Part shown: piece by piece, positions 41,607 through 50,800 of the stretch
Position numbering within the stretch: position 1 is the stretch's first letter
How the letters are laid out: each line of letters opens with the position of its first letter
Source: Geothermovivens sp964644845
GTDB lineage: Bacteria > Zhuqueibacterota > Zhuqueibacteria > Oleimicrobiales > Geothermoviventaceae
Reading direction: 5' to 3'
Assembly: GCA_964644845.1 (NCBI GenBank)
Contig: CAZXXS010000122.1
Span: 1 to 64,000 of the forward strand
Length of the DNA stretch: 64,000 bases
Notes under the pieces: generated by a model
Told to the model about the DNA's origin: nothing
The model's database searches: none
Seen by the model: only the letters and a program-made list of their open reading frames with translations
Translations under genes and position numbers: made by a program

Positions 41607-43792
41607 TCAAACGCGATCTCCGAGACAATCACTGTTGCGTCGTGCCGGCGCACCCAGTGTAGTCGTCTTGTCCTGGCCCACTGTCCCGGTGCCCACCCCG
41701 GTGAAGTTCGAAGCTGCCACTCAAAATCCGAACTGGATCCGTCGCCGAAGACAACGTGAACCACCGGGTTTTGCCAGCCGCGGCTGTTGTCCAGTTTCAC
41801 CGTACGCACTGAGGGCTTTCCGTCAGCGGCCACCGGAGCAAACACCGCCGCAAGATGAAACCGGCCTCGGCGTCGCGTTGCTAGGACCAGCGTTGGAATC
41901 GGCCGTACGCCACGTCGGCCGTGGTGCAGCGGCAACCAGCCCTGAACCACAGGCCTCGTTTGGCCCTTCACGATTCGCGCCTGAATTCCTCCCGCAGAGG
42001 CCCACGCCACCTGCAAGCCCGCGGTTTGCGTTTTTCGGAAGGCTAAGGCAAACCGGTTTGCCGTTTCCAGCTTCACCGTGTCGACGTCGAAATGAAAAAC
42101 AGACTCGTAACTGTGCTCCGCTTCATCCATCGGCTCAAGCGAATCCAAAACGAGCCACAGATCCTGTAAACGCGTTTTCCCCTTCAGGTAGAGAAAACGC
42201 CGTGTGTGGCGCACACGGAGGCCGTCGCCGAAAACTTCGATTCCCCCGCCGTAGGCTGCTTCCACGTAAGCCACGTCAGCATTCATCTTCCAAAGCAGAG
42301 GCACCGGTTCGTGAACGACGTACGTGTCGCGTGGGTGTCCGCGGCGGTGCTGCTCAAGTCCGTCCACCGAAATCACGTTGTGACCGCGGGCACTCAGCAC
42401 GTACTTTCGCCACTCCGAAGCGTCGTACGCGTAGCTTCCGGCTTCAACAACAAAAGGCACACCGCGCCAGGTCAGGATGAACGACAACTTGTCCTCGTGC
42501 TGGTGTCCGAAGCCGAAGGGGCCGGCGTCGAGCACCACGTAACTCGCTGTGTCGCTCCAGTCGCTCCGCATCACCGCGAGGCCTGCGTAGGGCAACAGGT
42601 GCGATGTACCCGCAGGCGGATGCCCGTTGGTGCCGTCCGTAGCGAGCCAAAGAAAGTCGTCGCGCCCGGGAAAAAGCTCCACCCCTTCCCGAAGCCACTT
42701 CCTCACGTCCACGTCCCACGCGTCGTTCAGATGGGGCACACTCCCGTTTGGGGTCATGATCCACATCAAGAAGTCGAACATGCGCTCTAAACGTTTCCGG
42801 TAGCCGGAGGGCACTGGGTAGTCATTCAGTTTCGCGAGCCGGAAGGGCCGCAGAAAGTTCCGCAACGCGACGGTGTGGTAACCCGGGGAAAGTTCGATCT
42901 GCGCGCCGTCCGGGTAAACCTGAACGTCGAGCTCTTCGGCCAGACGTCCGAGGGCAAAATCCCGGAAACTCTTTGCCTCCTTGAATTCGGGGAAAAGAGC
43001 CCCCACGGTGTAGAGCCCGTCCATTTCCATGGTCAACCAGTTCCCACGTGTCGGGTACCGCTTGAGGTACCGAGCCTGTTCCAGCATGCTCGCAACCATG
43101 GCTACGAGGGCAGAATCCGGCACGCTGGGGGACCGCCGAAAAGCGAAAAAAGCCTCCGGCCACGAGTAGGCCATCCGGAGTCCCGCTTCGATGGTGCGCC
43201 AGGTCGAGAACGGCCGCTGATTGGCCCCGCCCACCGGCATTGGACAATGGCGAATCCAGTGCACGAGCTCAGCAGCGAATTCGCGCGCGTACTTCTCGTC
43301 TCCGGTTTGCCAGTACGCCTTCGCCAGTACCTGCCACATCCAGTGTCGATTCAGTTGCCACGTCCACTCGTTGTCGTGGGCGTAGGGCGAATCCGGTTCG
43401 TAAGTGGGGTTGTAGGTCCAATCGATTTCCGCACCGAATTGATGCTCAATGCCAACGCTTTCGAGCAGGTGGGCAACCACTCTGTCGGCCTTGGCCACCA
43501 CCGATGAATCGACCTTTCCTCCTCGACCGGGTTTCCCAGCGTAGGTCGAAAACCAGCGCGGCTCAGCCCGCCCGCGCAAGTAAGCCGCAAAGGCGCGGAC
43601 GGCAACGTCCCAATTGTTCTCCTCCACAGCCGAGCGGACTTGCAGCAGTCTTGAATCCGCGAGATTCAGAGCTCGGAAGAAGTCCTCGGTGTTCATCCGC
43701 GGTGTCAGTGCGCCCACGGCCAGAGCCCGGTCTGAGGCAAAGGCCAGTGCGATCAGCAACAAGGCAAACCAAACCGTCGCCTTTTTGGACAT
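41603..43792 (-). CDS. Heparinase II/III-family polysaccharide lyase-like protein
   Basis: A 729-aa exported protein: signal ATVWFALLLIALAFASDRALA. The N-terminal helical toroid contains TWQLNRHWMWQVLAKAY and TRGNWLTMEMDGLYTVG (typical Asn and Glu loop). The beta-sandwich carries GFGHQHEDKLSFIL, which holds the His/Asp metal or catalytic site of the family, followed by VEAGSYAYD. Such enzymes cleave uronate-containing glycans by beta-elimination. ATG 43792 has GGGAGGG upstream; the frame to 43867 would hide the signal. It is the first gene of a coupled operon with a GT39-type transferase and a lectin-like protein. The substrate is unknown. Confidence 0.8.
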   Translation of the reverse strand: MSKKATVWFALLLIALAFASDRALAVGALTPRMNTEDFFRALNLADSRLLQVRSAVEENNWDVAVRAFAAYLRGRAEPRWFSTYAGKPGRGGKVDSSVVAKADRVVAHLLESVGIEHQFGAEIDWTYNPTYEPDSPYAHDNEWTWQLNRHWMWQVLAKAYWQTGDEKYAREFAAELVHWIRHCPMPVGGANQRPFSTWRTIEAGLRMAYSWPEAFFAFRRSPSVPDSALVAMVASMLEQARYLKRYPTRGNWLTMEMDGLYTVGALFPEFKEAKSFRDFALGRLAEELDVQVYPDGAQIELSPGYHTVALRNFLRPFRLAKLNDYPVPSGYRKRLERMFDFLMWIMTPNGSVPHLNDAWDVDVRKWLREGVELFPGRDDFLWLATDGTNGHPPAGTSHLLPYAGLAVMRSDWSDTASYVVLDAGPFGFGHQHEDKLSFILTWRGVPFVVEAGSYAYDASEWRKYVLSARGHNVISVDGLEQHRRGHPRDTYVVHEPVPLLWKMNADVAYVEAAYGGGIEVFGDGLRVRHTRRFLYLKGKTRLQDLWLVLDSLEPMDEAEHSYESVFHFDVDTVKLETANRFALAFRKTQTAGLQVAWASAGGIQARIVKGQTRPVVQGWLPLHHGRRGVRPIPTLVLATRRRGRFHLAAVFAPVAADGKPSVRTVKLDNSRGWQNPVVHVVFGDGSSSDFEWQLRTSPGWAPGQWARTRRLHWVRRHDATVIVSEIAFE

Positions 43793-44094
43793 GTTGTGCC
43801 CTCCCGACCTCGCAGGGCCAAGCCTGCTGACTACGAATCGCGGCACTTCAGGACTACCCCGGCACAAACAAACACAGGATCAAACCCGTGCAGGCGCCCG
43901 TTGGCACCAGTAGCCCCCCACAAGGATCAGCGTTTCCTCCAACCTGTCGCGTGCCACAGGCAGGCACCCGTCGTTGCACGGCAAATGGCTGCCTCTCCGC
44001 AGGCAAGTGGCGTCTTCCGATCGGCTCGGAACGCAGGTCCAGGTTCAGTTGCTCGGTAGTCTTGCCCGTAAAGCCGAGCGTCGGCTCCGCCCAT
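43793..44094. other. Intergenic region upstream of the heparinase-like gene
   Basis: 302 bp between two minus-strand genes. No promoter meeting the local TTGnnn-17-TAnnnT pattern and no clear terminator were found. Confidence 0.4.
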
Positions 44095-45090
44095 TCAGAC
44101 CGCTTCAAACTCAAGCGGCCGTACCCGAGCCGGAAGATTCACTTCGGCCGAATCCGAAATGGCGATCGCGGTGACCACGGCGTTCGCTGCCTCACCAACG
44201 TTGCACGGATTAGGGTAACCATCCGTGAGCAAAGCGTGGAAAGCCTTCAGTACCTCGCCTTCAGGATCAAATTCCGGACCCAGTGCCGCAAGCAACTGCC
44301 AGCCGTCCGCCGTAGCCAACGTGAGTTCCCCGTCCTCGAGATCCGCGACCAGTGTACCGTTGGCTCCGCGCGCCGTGAGCCTGGTAGCCCGTGGGCCTTC
44401 GCCACCCACACTGAGCAACACGCTCAGTCCGGCCTTGTTCAGAAAGCGGCCAGCCGAGACCACGGTGTCGCCAACGGGCCAATCCGGGAAAAAGCGCTTC
44501 GTTGTGAATCCCGTGATCTCGTACAGATCGCCCATCATCCACCGGACGGCGTCCACCACGTCCACTGCCTCGCCGACGGCGAGATTGCGCTTCAATTTTG
44601 GATCGAGACGCCAATCGGTCGGTGCCTCCGTTGCCGGCCGCACCCAGCGCGCTTCAAACAGGCCAATTTCCCCGATTCCCGTTAATTCCTCACGGAAGCG
44701 CTGCACAAGAGGGTGAAACCTGAGTCGGTGCGCCGCCATCAGATGGACACCGGCTTCCAGTGTCGCGTCCACAATCAGCTCCGCGCTCGGCCGTCGCAGG
44801 GCCAGCGGTGTCTCGCAAAGAATGTGCTTACCAGACTGAGCCGCCCGAACTGCCATCTCCTGGTGCAGTGCGTCGGGCGTTGCGATTACGACAGCGTCCA
44901 CCTCGGGCAGCGCCAACAACTGCCGGTAGTCCGTACCGAGCCAATCAACCTCGAGCCGCTCGGCGACGGCGTTCAGCTTTTTCTCTGCCACGTCGCAAAC
45001 GGCAAGGTAACGGAACCCAGCTGTACGTGCCAGCTCTGCGTAGCGTCTTCCGACACCCAAACCGATGATGCCCAATCCAAGACCGCTCAA
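44095..45090 (-). CDS. Gfo/Idh/MocA-family oxidoreductase
   Basis: A 331-aa NAD(P)-dependent sugar dehydrogenase-type protein. The N-terminal Rossmann motif is GIIGLGVGRRYAEL, then VVIATPDALHQEMAVRAAQSG and KHILCETPLAL, where the family's EKP Lys is replaced (CETP). The C-terminal sheet domain follows (RLRFHPLVQRFREEL). The frame is open to a GTG at 45204, but the TTG at 45090 has GGAGGG with 5-nt spacing and starts just before the Rossmann strand, so I prefer it. The loss of Lys in EKP may mean weak or no dehydrogenase activity. Confidence 0.8.
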   Translation of the reverse strand: MSGLGLGIIGLGVGRRYAELARTAGFRYLAVCDVAEKKLNAVAERLEVDWLGTDYRQLLALPEVDAVVIATPDALHQEMAVRAAQSGKHILCETPLALRRPSAELIVDATLEAGVHLMAAHRLRFHPLVQRFREELTGIGEIGLFEARWVRPATEAPTDWRLDPKLKRNLAVGEAVDVVDAVRWMMGDLYEITGFTTKRFFPDWPVGDTVVSAGRFLNKAGLSVLLSVGGEGPRATRLTARGANGTLVADLEDGELTLATADGWQLLAALGPEFDPEGEVLKAFHALLTDGYPNPCNVGEAANAVVTAIAISDSAEVNLPARVRPLEFEAV

Positions 45091-45207
45091 TCCAACCCTC
45101 CGTTTCTTTCCAACGCCTTCTCTCTCCTCTCGAAGATCAACACACAGTTCCCCACGAAAACGCGAGCCCCCCACAACAGGAAAACGCAACGAAACCTTGG
45201 TCACCTT

Positions 45208-45936
45208 TCAGTAAACGAATGGAACAAACCTTTTCGTTCGCGATTTGTACTCCTCCCAAGCTTCGCCGTACTTTTCCGCAGCCCAAGTCTCGTTCTTAGG
45301 AATCGCGTCGAACAGGTACTGGAGTACGTTCGTGACAGGGGCAATCCAGCCCAGCGGGTGTTGCGCGAGAATCGCGAACGAAACGTAGACAAGAAAATCC
45401 CCGAAGTAGTTGGGGTGTCGACAGAGAGCCCAGAACCCCGTTGTGAGCAAACGTCCTCGAGACTCGGGTTGTCGCTTGAACCGGTGTTTCTGGTAGTCGC
45501 TGCCGAAGTGGATCAGAGTACCCAGAGCGTACACAGCAAGGGCCAAAACATCCAGCGTTCCGAACGGTCGATCATTTCTGGCCGCGAAGTAAAACGGCAG
45601 ACAGTAGATCCAGCCTACAGTGTTCGCCAGCACAACGGGCATCAGTAGCTTGTGCAGGAGCGGAAGCCTGGCGTCCAGTTTCGGGATTGCGGTGGAACGG
45701 TGCTGAGCGAGCACCAGCCAAGTCATGTGCCCCAGGTAAACAACTACCATCAAGAGAATCACGAAGGCCCGACCGCGAACAGGGTTTAGCGACAGCACGT
45801 ACACTGCTGTCACCGGTAGCATTGTACCGAAACCCAGTGCGAAGGCGCCGCGGGTGCGTTTTGTGAGAACCACGCTCAAAACGCCCAGAATTGCGGTCCC
45901 TTCGATAATCACGGCGTTGAGGAACCAGATGCTCAC
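45208..45936 (-). CDS. DUF1295/steroid-reductase-like membrane protein
   Basis: A 242-aa protein with about 6-7 transmembrane segments. The C-terminal signature RHPNYFGDFLVYVSFAIL, then KNETWAAEKYGEAWEEYKSR matches the DUF1295/ICMT/5-alpha-reductase superfamily, which act on hydrophobic substrates with NADPH or S-adenosylmethionine. Substrate unknown. The GTG start has AAGGAG upstream. It lies between two Gfo/Idh/MocA oxidoreductase genes on the same strand (69 and 117 nt gaps), so an operon is likely. Confidence 0.75.
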   Translation of the reverse strand: MSIWFLNAVIIEGTAILGVLSVVLTKRTRGAFALGFGTMLPVTAVYVLSLNPVRGRAFVILLMVVVYLGHMTWLVLAQHRSTAIPKLDARLPLLHKLLMPVVLANTVGWIYCLPFYFAARNDRPFGTLDVLALAVYALGTLIHFGSDYQKHRFKRQPESRGRLLTTGFWALCRHPNYFGDFLVYVSFAILAQHPLGWIAPVTNVLQYLFDAIPKNETWAAEKYGEAWEEYKSRTKRFVPFVY

Positions 45937-46005
45937 TGTTAAGTCTCCTTACCCGCATTCACTCCTTCGCTCAGCCTCAACCTCCCGCGCTCACGTCCAC
46001 ACGTG

Positions 46006-47019
46006 TCAGCTCTCCACGGAAACCGGTTGTCCGCAACGAATGGAACGTCCCTCCGCCAGGGTCATGGCAATCGACTGACGCACGCTGGCAGGTGCCACAC
46101 GGTCGGGGCTCTTACCGTCGCGTACGCACTCAACAAAGTAGCGAAGCTCCCGCACGTACCCGTCTTCCGGGGGCAGTTCCGGCGCGAACCCCTCTTCGTC
46201 GCCGTGGCGGTACACTTTCAGTGAAGGATCACTTAGACTGCTGTAACGGATTTCCGCTTGCTCGAAGGCGGCGTGGTAGGACATCTCAAAAATGCTGTAC
46301 TCCCAGCTGCCCTCCAGGGCTACGATTGGCCCCTGTCGGTAGCGGTACTGAGACCACACGGCCAGAGTTCCCCCCCTCGGTCCTTCGATTCCCTGGGCGA
46401 ACACGCTTTCAGGTCGCCCGAAAAGCACATTTGCAAAATCCACGTCGTGAATGTGCAGGTCAAAAAGCGCGCCCCCGCTGCGCTTCGGATCCGAGAACCA
46501 GTCGTCGCCGCCAGACCATCCCGGGTAGGGGCTGACCCTCCGGAAAAGCACCGAGAGCGGACGGCCGAATTCGCCGCTTTCGACAGCTCGCTGGAGGTAC
46601 TCGTACTCGGGCCAGAAACGGATGCAGTGGGCTGCCATCAAAAGCCGTCCCTTCTGAGCAGCGCGGTCGTACATCTCGTCCACGTCCTCCAGTGCAAGGG
46701 CCAGCGGTTTCTCGCAAATGACGTGGTGGCCAGCGTCCAGGGCCTCAAGAACCGCCCACTTGTGCAGGTGCGTGGGCAGACAAATGTCCACAACGTCCAC
46801 ATCGTCGCGTCCCAGGATCTTTCGCAGGTCGTCGAAAAGCTCAACGCCCTCCAGGCTGGCCTCACCTTCCTTGGCCTCCACGTTCCCCTTCAGCATTTGA
46901 TGGAGCCGCCCCGGATTCGCCTCCACGACGGCGACGACCCGCGCGTCATCCAGCTTGGCGTAGTTCGCAACGTGCGCTCGCCCCATGAATCCGTAGCCCA
47001 CCACTGCGATTCTAACCAT
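46006..47019 (-). CDS. Gfo/Idh/MocA-family oxidoreductase
   Basis: A 337-aa sugar dehydrogenase-type protein with the full family pattern: Rossmann motif VVGYGFMGRAHVANY, DVVDICLPTHLH, and the catalytic-Lys motif ICEKPLALAL. The C-terminal sheet includes FDLHIHDVDFANVLFG, whose His-Asp pair is conserved in active members. It probably oxidises a sugar or sugar acid with NAD(P). ATG 47019 follows GGGAGGTGGGC; the frame to 47103 has none. It sits directly downstream of the active-looking GH38 gene, suggesting it handles the released sugar. Confidence 0.85.
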   Translation of the reverse strand: MVRIAVVGYGFMGRAHVANYAKLDDARVVAVVEANPGRLHQMLKGNVEAKEGEASLEGVELFDDLRKILGRDDVDVVDICLPTHLHKWAVLEALDAGHHVICEKPLALALEDVDEMYDRAAQKGRLLMAAHCIRFWPEYEYLQRAVESGEFGRPLSVLFRRVSPYPGWSGGDDWFSDPKRSGGALFDLHIHDVDFANVLFGRPESVFAQGIEGPRGGTLAVWSQYRYRQGPIVALEGSWEYSIFEMSYHAAFEQAEIRYSSLSDPSLKVYRHGDEEGFAPELPPEDGYVRELRYFVECVRDGKSPDRVAPASVRQSIAMTLAEGRSIRCGQPVSVES

Positions 47020-47170
47020 GCCCACCTCCCAAAATCTGCCTTTTTCCGTGCTGTTGGTTCCAGGGCTGTCACCCCGCACGCTGAAGTGCGCACTGCCCGC
47101 CACGTCGACTTAGCGCCCAAAACGGCTCACGACAAGGCCCAAAAAACAAAGCGCCCCTCCACTCAGGCAG

Positions 47171-49621
47171 CTAAAGCGGGTCTTCGAGAGCCGTAAGGTT
47201 TCGAAAAACAAGTCTGTTACCCTTCTGTCGAGCACTAACCGTTTTGAGTTCGTGAGGACCAATCTCAAATTGTCCCTCGAAACCGAGCAACTCAGACCGT
47301 ACCTTGACATCCGACGCCTTGCCCGCTGTTTCAAAACACCGCAGCACAAGCTCGCTCCGCTGGAATCCCTTTTTGACCACCGAAACCAGCACGTTCTCCG
47401 GCTCGACCTGAAGCCAGGATCCGGTGCCAGGACGCCACCCGTCGTGACCCGGTACTTTTACCACCCGAACACCCAGATTGAAAAAAGAAGCCAAACGAAA
47501 CGGGGCAAGGGCATTCAGGTCGCCGTCGTAAGGGAGCAACCAAAACCGAAACAGGTGACGACCAAGATCCAAGTGGTCGTAAATTTCGCCCCGGCTGAGC
47601 TTCGCGGGTTCATGGTGTGCGTACACAGGGCTCCGCAACAGGGTGAGTCGCAGGAGGTTACCCTTCAAGGAGTAGCTCCACAAACCATCGTTCACCACCA
47701 GCACACCGCGTTGCTTCCCCGATCCTGGCTCGGTTCCCTCGACAGCAATCCACTGCTGACACGACATTTCAGCCCCGGTGGCTTCACGACGTACACAACC
47801 GTACGGCTCCTCCGCCACGGAGACCGGGTTCTCGAGATCCAGCGGAAAAAGCAGCCGCAGCACGCTCCGCCGCTGCTGCCAGTTCACATCAACGTCCACA
47901 AACACACCGGGGAGCTGGGTGTACACCCGATTCGTGATGTAAACCCGACTGCAGCCGAGTTTCCAGTCGGTTCGTAGCGCGACCCGCACTGGGCCTTCCT
48001 CCGTCACCGTGGATCCTGCGAAGCGGAACGACCGCTCAGGCCCTTCGTAGCCTTCGATGCCGTGACTCCAAGTGTCCGAGTCGTCCCTTGTAGCAACTGG
48101 CACGCAGGCGGCTCCCGCCAGGAAGTTGCTACGCTGGTTTGCGAGCGTCAAGCGGTTCCAGCTCCCACTTTCCGGCTCTACTTCGAGGTGTACCAAGCCG
48201 TTTTCCAGCCGCGGCAGACGAACCCTGGCTTCCTCCCCCGGATTCCAGACCTCGGTCGCCCTGCTACTCAACGTGTACACTTTGTAGCCAAGCGCCGGGA
48301 TCTCGTCCACCGCAACCCAACGCGAGCGCGGCAAATTCGTCACGTCAGAGCGCCGCACTGGCTGAAGCGGCACAGCCCGGCCCGCAGGGGTTACGACAGT
48401 CTGGTGGTCCTCTTCGGGCCCAGCCACATACTCAAACTCGAGCGGCGCTTTGACTGGCCACGGCCACGGGTTGAAAACGACAAAACCGCCTTCCGGCCAC
48501 GGAACAGACACTTCCGCGGCAAGATGTCGCAGGGCAAATTCCAACTCCTCGTCGGCGTAGGTAAGCACCCCGTCCAGAGCCGCGCGAGCCTCTCCCGACG
48601 CGCTTCGGATCGAAGTGCCAGCCAGGATGTCGTGAAACTGGTTGAACAGCACCTTCCGCCAAGCACTCTCAAGTCCCCGAAAGTCAGGTGCCCGACCGCC
48701 GGCGAGCCACCTCACCGTCTGCCAGCGCTCCAGCGCGAGCAACGCGTGCTCGGCCCGGCGATTGCGCAGTTTGACGCGTCGGTCAACTGAGTAGCAGCCG
48801 ACCGCGTGATGGCGCAGTTCGTCTTCGACAACGGGAAGCTGTTTGGTTCGTCCCAGCAGCTCGCGCAAGAACCCGGATGGCGTGCTGTAGACCAGCTCCA
48901 CGCCCTGAAGCTCCAGGCCGTCGAGCAGGGCAAGGAGCTCGCGGGTCGGTCCGCCGCCGTGGTCACCGATGCCGTAGAAGCACACACCAGCAGGCAATCC
49001 GGCTTCCCGGCTCTCATCGACAACGGCGGAGATCTTTCGTTCCACATCGGCAGTTGTGGCGTTGTAGGAAAGAATCCGAACCGCCACCACCTCGGAGCCG
49101 TCAGAGGAGCGCCACCGGAAAACCGGCAATGGCAGAGATTTCTCACCCGGACCGGGCCGCATGAAGAAAAACGTTGTTTGACCAAGCGCCCGAAGGATGC
49201 GTGGTAGCGAGCTGGGGTGACCGAACGCATCGGGGTTAAAACCCACCGACACGTGTTCACCAAAGAGCCCCGAAAAAAGCCGCGACCCGTAAATGCCCTG
49301 CCGAATCAGGCCTTCCCCGCTGGGCAAATTCTCGTCGGCCTCAACCCACCAGCCACCAACCAGCTCCCAGCGTCCGGCGCGAACGTACTTGCGGATCTCC
49401 TGGATGAGTTGCGGATCCAGCCGTTTGATCCACGCGTAAAAAGCTGCAGAACTGGCCACAAATCGGTAGTCGGCATGCTCGGCCATTAGCCGCGCAGCGC
49501 TGCGAAACGTAGCCAAAGCTTCGCGCATCCCTTCCCGCCAATCCCACAGCCAGACGGGGTCCAGGTGAGCGTGTCCGATCAGGTGAATGCGCACACGAGG
49601 CACTCGTTCTGGAACTGACAA
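47171..49621 (-). CDS. GH38 alpha-mannosidase-like glycoside hydrolase
   Basis: An 816-aa GH38 enzyme with all expected active-site parts: zinc ligands in IGHAHLDPVW, nucleophile Asp in GFNPDAFGHPSSLP, and the zinc-binding His in NQFHDILAGTS. Middle and C-terminal beta domains are complete. It should cleave alpha-mannosides with retention of configuration. No signal peptide is seen, so substrate is probably imported oligosaccharide. The TTG start at 49621 has AAAGGGA upstream and is slightly uncertain by a few codons. It precedes two Gfo/Idh/MocA oxidoreductases on the same strand. It contrasts with the GH38-type protein at 20053, which lost the nucleophile. Confidence 0.85.
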   Translation of the reverse strand: MSVPERVPRVRIHLIGHAHLDPVWLWDWREGMREALATFRSAARLMAEHADYRFVASSAAFYAWIKRLDPQLIQEIRKYVRAGRWELVGGWWVEADENLPSGEGLIRQGIYGSRLFSGLFGEHVSVGFNPDAFGHPSSLPRILRALGQTTFFFMRPGPGEKSLPLPVFRWRSSDGSEVVAVRILSYNATTADVERKISAVVDESREAGLPAGVCFYGIGDHGGGPTRELLALLDGLELQGVELVYSTPSGFLRELLGRTKQLPVVEDELRHHAVGCYSVDRRVKLRNRRAEHALLALERWQTVRWLAGGRAPDFRGLESAWRKVLFNQFHDILAGTSIRSASGEARAALDGVLTYADEELEFALRHLAAEVSVPWPEGGFVVFNPWPWPVKAPLEFEYVAGPEEDHQTVVTPAGRAVPLQPVRRSDVTNLPRSRWVAVDEIPALGYKVYTLSSRATEVWNPGEEARVRLPRLENGLVHLEVEPESGSWNRLTLANQRSNFLAGAACVPVATRDDSDTWSHGIEGYEGPERSFRFAGSTVTEEGPVRVALRTDWKLGCSRVYITNRVYTQLPGVFVDVDVNWQQRRSVLRLLFPLDLENPVSVAEEPYGCVRREATGAEMSCQQWIAVEGTEPGSGKQRGVLVVNDGLWSYSLKGNLLRLTLLRSPVYAHHEPAKLSRGEIYDHLDLGRHLFRFWLLPYDGDLNALAPFRLASFFNLGVRVVKVPGHDGWRPGTGSWLQVEPENVLVSVVKKGFQRSELVLRCFETAGKASDVKVRSELLGFEGQFEIGPHELKTVSARQKGNRLVFRNLTALEDPL

Positions 49622-49779
49622 CTCGGGTCCCTTTCTGCAGAAGTTTCAGGCAGGCATCACCGTCCGAAAAGGTTCGCAACGCAGCTGGAACGCACAGAAC
49701 CGCGGGACACGTGCCTTCGGCGCAAAAGACTCCGAATACTCGGTTCTCCGCCCAGCTCGTCAACTTTCAACTACTGTTC

Positions 49780-50682
49780 CTACTCCACTCCGAACACCCT
49801 GCCGTACCAGTCAGCGCAGTCCCGCATGATCGCCCACACGGGCACCGTGCGGTGACGTCCCTGGTACCAGCGCAGCGTCTTCGGCTTCCGCGCCTGCTTG
49901 TACAGCAGCGCCGTTGCTGCTTGCGGAATTACTTCGTCCCTGGTTGCGTTCACAAAAAGCAGCGGTCGGGGAGCAATCCAACTCACAAAGTTCAAAGGCT
50001 CAATCGGCGCGAGCATTTGTCGAAGCGTTGGACTCAGAGCCTTCTCTTTGAACAAAAAACGGAGTCCGCCGCCAGCGAGAGCCAAAACGGGCGCTTCTAC
50101 CCTTGGTTCGACACCACAGAACACGGCACCCACAATTCCACCAAGACTGATGCCCAGGTAGCCGGTTTTTGACGAGTCGATTTCGGGGCGCGAGTCGAGG
50201 AAGTCGACTGCCCGACGCAGATCGAACACGGTTTGCACCCAGGCGTCGCGAGCTGTGAAGGGTAACCCACGATCGAAACGCACGTCTCTCCCGGGCCGAG
50301 CTCGTTCGCCGTGGTACTGGAAGTCGATTCGCAACACCGAGAAGCCCGAAGCGACGAGCACGCTGTCTGCCGCCTCCACGTAATCGGCTTCCTTGGAGTC
50401 GCCAAGTCCGTGTTGCACAATCACCGCAGGCACCGGCTGCCGAGCCCTGAGGGGCAAACTCCACAGCGCTGTGACCGTCTGGTCGCGCACGGACTGGTAG
50501 GTAACGTGGTAACGGACCTTGGTGCTCGTCTCGAAAAGCTTCACGAGCTCCGTCTGAAGAGGCAGTGTGCGATCGTAGTCGTAGTAGTGCCGCAGATCCA
50601 CACACCGTTCCGTAGAACAACCGGCGACAGTTACAGCGAGAAACACCAGGGTCCAGAGCAAACGAAGCCAGCGGGTTGGCAC
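49780..50682 (-). CDS. Alpha/beta-hydrolase (esterase-like) lipoprotein
   Basis: A 300-aa lipoprotein: signal LVFLAVTVAGC with lipidated Cys. The alpha/beta-hydrolase fold has HGLGDSKE (oxyanion region), nucleophile elbow GYLGISLGGIVG, acid residue in FVNATRDEVIP and a likely catalytic His in YQGRHRTVP. It resembles acetyl-xylan-esterase and dienelactone-hydrolase-like proteins, so it may deacylate glycans or small esters in the periplasm. It is part of the minus-strand run 49780-53638. The substrate is unknown. Confidence 0.75.
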   Translation of the reverse strand: MPTRWLRLLWTLVFLAVTVAGCSTERCVDLRHYYDYDRTLPLQTELVKLFETSTKVRYHVTYQSVRDQTVTALWSLPLRARQPVPAVIVQHGLGDSKEADYVEAADSVLVASGFSVLRIDFQYHGERARPGRDVRFDRGLPFTARDAWVQTVFDLRRAVDFLDSRPEIDSSKTGYLGISLGGIVGAVFCGVEPRVEAPVLALAGGGLRFLFKEKALSPTLRQMLAPIEPLNFVSWIAPRPLLFVNATRDEVIPQAATALLYKQARKPKTLRWYQGRHRTVPVWAIMRDCADWYGRVFGVE

Positions 50683-50800
50683 GTCTACCTCCTAAGCCGG
50701 TTTCGGGAAGCTGGATTTCCGCGACGGGACCATTTGCCTGGCCAACAACGAAAGAAAGCCCGCGCAGATCGCCGCGGTTTCCTTTGTCACCGTACGGTAC

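Noticed and set aside
44095..45204. GTG start at 45204 for the Gfo/Idh/MocA gene
   Set aside because: It adds 38 residues unlike the family before the Rossmann strand and has a poor ribosome binding site; TTG 45090 has GGAGGG at good spacing.
47130..47170. T6 run downstream of the second GH38 gene on the minus strand
   Set aside because: No convincing stem precedes it.
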